Origin: Fimbriimonadaceae bacterium
GTDB lineage: Bacteria > Armatimonadota > Fimbriimonadia > Fimbriimonadales > Fimbriimonadaceae
DNA: 12,961 nt
Direction of reading: 5' to 3'
NCBI GenBank assembly: GCA_025451715.1
Contig: JANWJY010000054.1
Span: 1-12,961 of the forward strand
The notes under the pieces were generated by a model. The model saw nothing but the letters and a program-made list of their open reading frames with translations. It was not told where the DNA came from and ran no database searches. Made by a program: the position numbers and the translations under genes. Of the stretch, positions 12,439 through 12,961 are shown one piece after another. How positions within the stretch are numbered: position 1 is the stretch's first letter; every line of letters starts with the position of its first letter.

Positions 12439-12961
12439 CTACTCGAGCCCTAGGGCGGGCAGCAACTCTCTAAGATCAGTGATCGTCAGCTCCGGCTCGG
12501 GCCCGCCTTCCGGCTTCGGCTCGGGAACCCCGGTCTTCGACGTCGGTGGGACGTCCGATGGGCGCCTCACCCAAGCGTGTCGCCAATTGGCGTTCTGGGC
12601 AGTGATCACGTCGTGCTTGTAGCTGTTGCCGACGAATAGGACCTCTTCTCCTTTGAATCCGCTCAGCTCTTCCGCGAGCCGCGTAACGATGGGGTCAGGC
12701 TTTCCAACGCCGATCTCGCCTTCAATCAGGACGTAGTCGAAGTATTTGCCGATATGCAAGGTCTCGATCTCTTGCCTCTGGATGTCGGCGGGGCCGTTCG
12801 TGATCAGGCCGAGCTTGTAGTTCTTGTGCAGCCTTTCAAGGACTTCGGGTACTTCCGGGAACAGTTCCAACGCCGCGTGGCGCTCGACGTAATAAGTGTG
12901 CGAAAGCCGCTCAGCCAAGTCTTCGTCATAGCTGCCTGCACGCTCTAGCACGCGCCGCATC
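12439..12961 (-). CDS. HAD-superfamily hydrolase (YjjG-like), 5' partial
   Basis: The frame runs off the right end of the window, so the N-terminus with the nucleophile DxD motif (HAD motif I) is not visible; the ATG at 12960 is internal by this reasoning. The visible 173 residues include a helical cap end (RLSHTYYVERHAALELFPEVPEVLERL), motif II LGLITNGP with Thr, motif III Lys in IGVGKPDP, and motif IV EEVLFVGNSYKHDVITA. These fit subclass IA phosphatases of the YjjG/haloacid dehalogenase-like type, which hydrolyse small phosphorylated metabolites or nucleotides. Motif IV has GNS where most members have GDS. The segment between TRP-type strand WVRRP and the terminal TITDLRELLPAL is a Pro/Glu/Gly-rich linker (SKTGVPEPKPEGGPEPE), unusual for the family. 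The substrate cannot be assigned from what is visible. Confidence 0.88.
   Translation of the reverse strand, partial: MRRVLERAGSYDEDLAERLSHTYYVERHAALELFPEVPEVLERLHKNYKLGLITNGPADIQRQEIETLHIGKYFDYVLIEGEIGVGKPDPIVTRLAEELSGFKGEEVLFVGNSYKHDVITAQNANWRHAWVRRPSDVPPTSKTGVPEPKPEGGPEPELTITDLRELLPALGLE

Overview
The window is a high-GC (roughly 60%), gene-dense piece of a bacterial chromosome with no phage, plasmid or transposase genes. Four traits limit the possible hosts: a carbamoyl-phosphate synthase large subunit encoded as two separate proteins, several secreted enzymes with simple Sec signals, -10-like TANNNT boxes placed 6-7 bases before start codons (leaderless-type starts) with few Shine-Dalgarno sites, and a CxCC sialidase-like protein of the sort seen in Planctomycetes and Armatimonadetes. 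I favour an Armatimonadota (Fimbriimonadia-like) genome. This is inference, held at low to moderate confidence.

Layout. 2-1384 (+) is the 3' part of an M61-type metallopeptidase that ends before a full PDZ domain. It converges, with 3 bp between stops, on a secreted HEXXH metalloprotein (1388-2143, -). Behind that is a secreted Asp-box/CxCC protein (2202-3278, -), divergent from a zinc alcohol dehydrogenase (3319-4473, +) across 40 bp carrying two facing -10 boxes. A YceI-family protein (4595-5230, +) follows, enclosed by two identical 60-bp REP-like structured repeats (4502-4561 and 5235-5294).

5231-5749 has no convincing gene. It holds the second REP copy, a 10-bp-stem hairpin, and an 11-unit degenerate array of exactly 21 bp per unit (5369-5599) with CCATGG at six successive unit joints, then a further hairpin (5605-5631) whose sequence recurs inside the next gene. 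5750-6583 (-) is an unrecognised five-helix membrane protein. 6515-7333 (+) is an unrecognised probably exported protein whose start overlaps or abuts it.

The right half is the metabolic core. carB part 1 (7410-9368, +) encodes the carboxyphosphate ATP-grasp half plus an oligomerisation region expanded by about 100 residues. An intrinsic terminator follows, then a separate secreted thioredoxin-like gene with two CxxC pairs (9645-10202, +), a second strong terminator, and carB part 2 (10305-11942, +) with the carbamate ATP-grasp half and MGS-like allosteric domain. The two proteins together should form the large subunit that works with CarA (not in the window) to make carbamoyl phosphate for arginine and pyrimidines. 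A bifunctional-nuclease (DUF151) gene starts 4 bases after the carB part 2 stop, with a -10 box inside the end of carB. It converges on a HAD-family phosphatase cut by the window edge (12439-12961, -).

I did not find a clear new defence or mobile system. The most interesting signals are the split and physically interrupted carB with its enlarged oligomerisation domain, the phased 21-bp CCATGG array, the yceI-flanking REP pair, and the leaderless-type promoter pattern.
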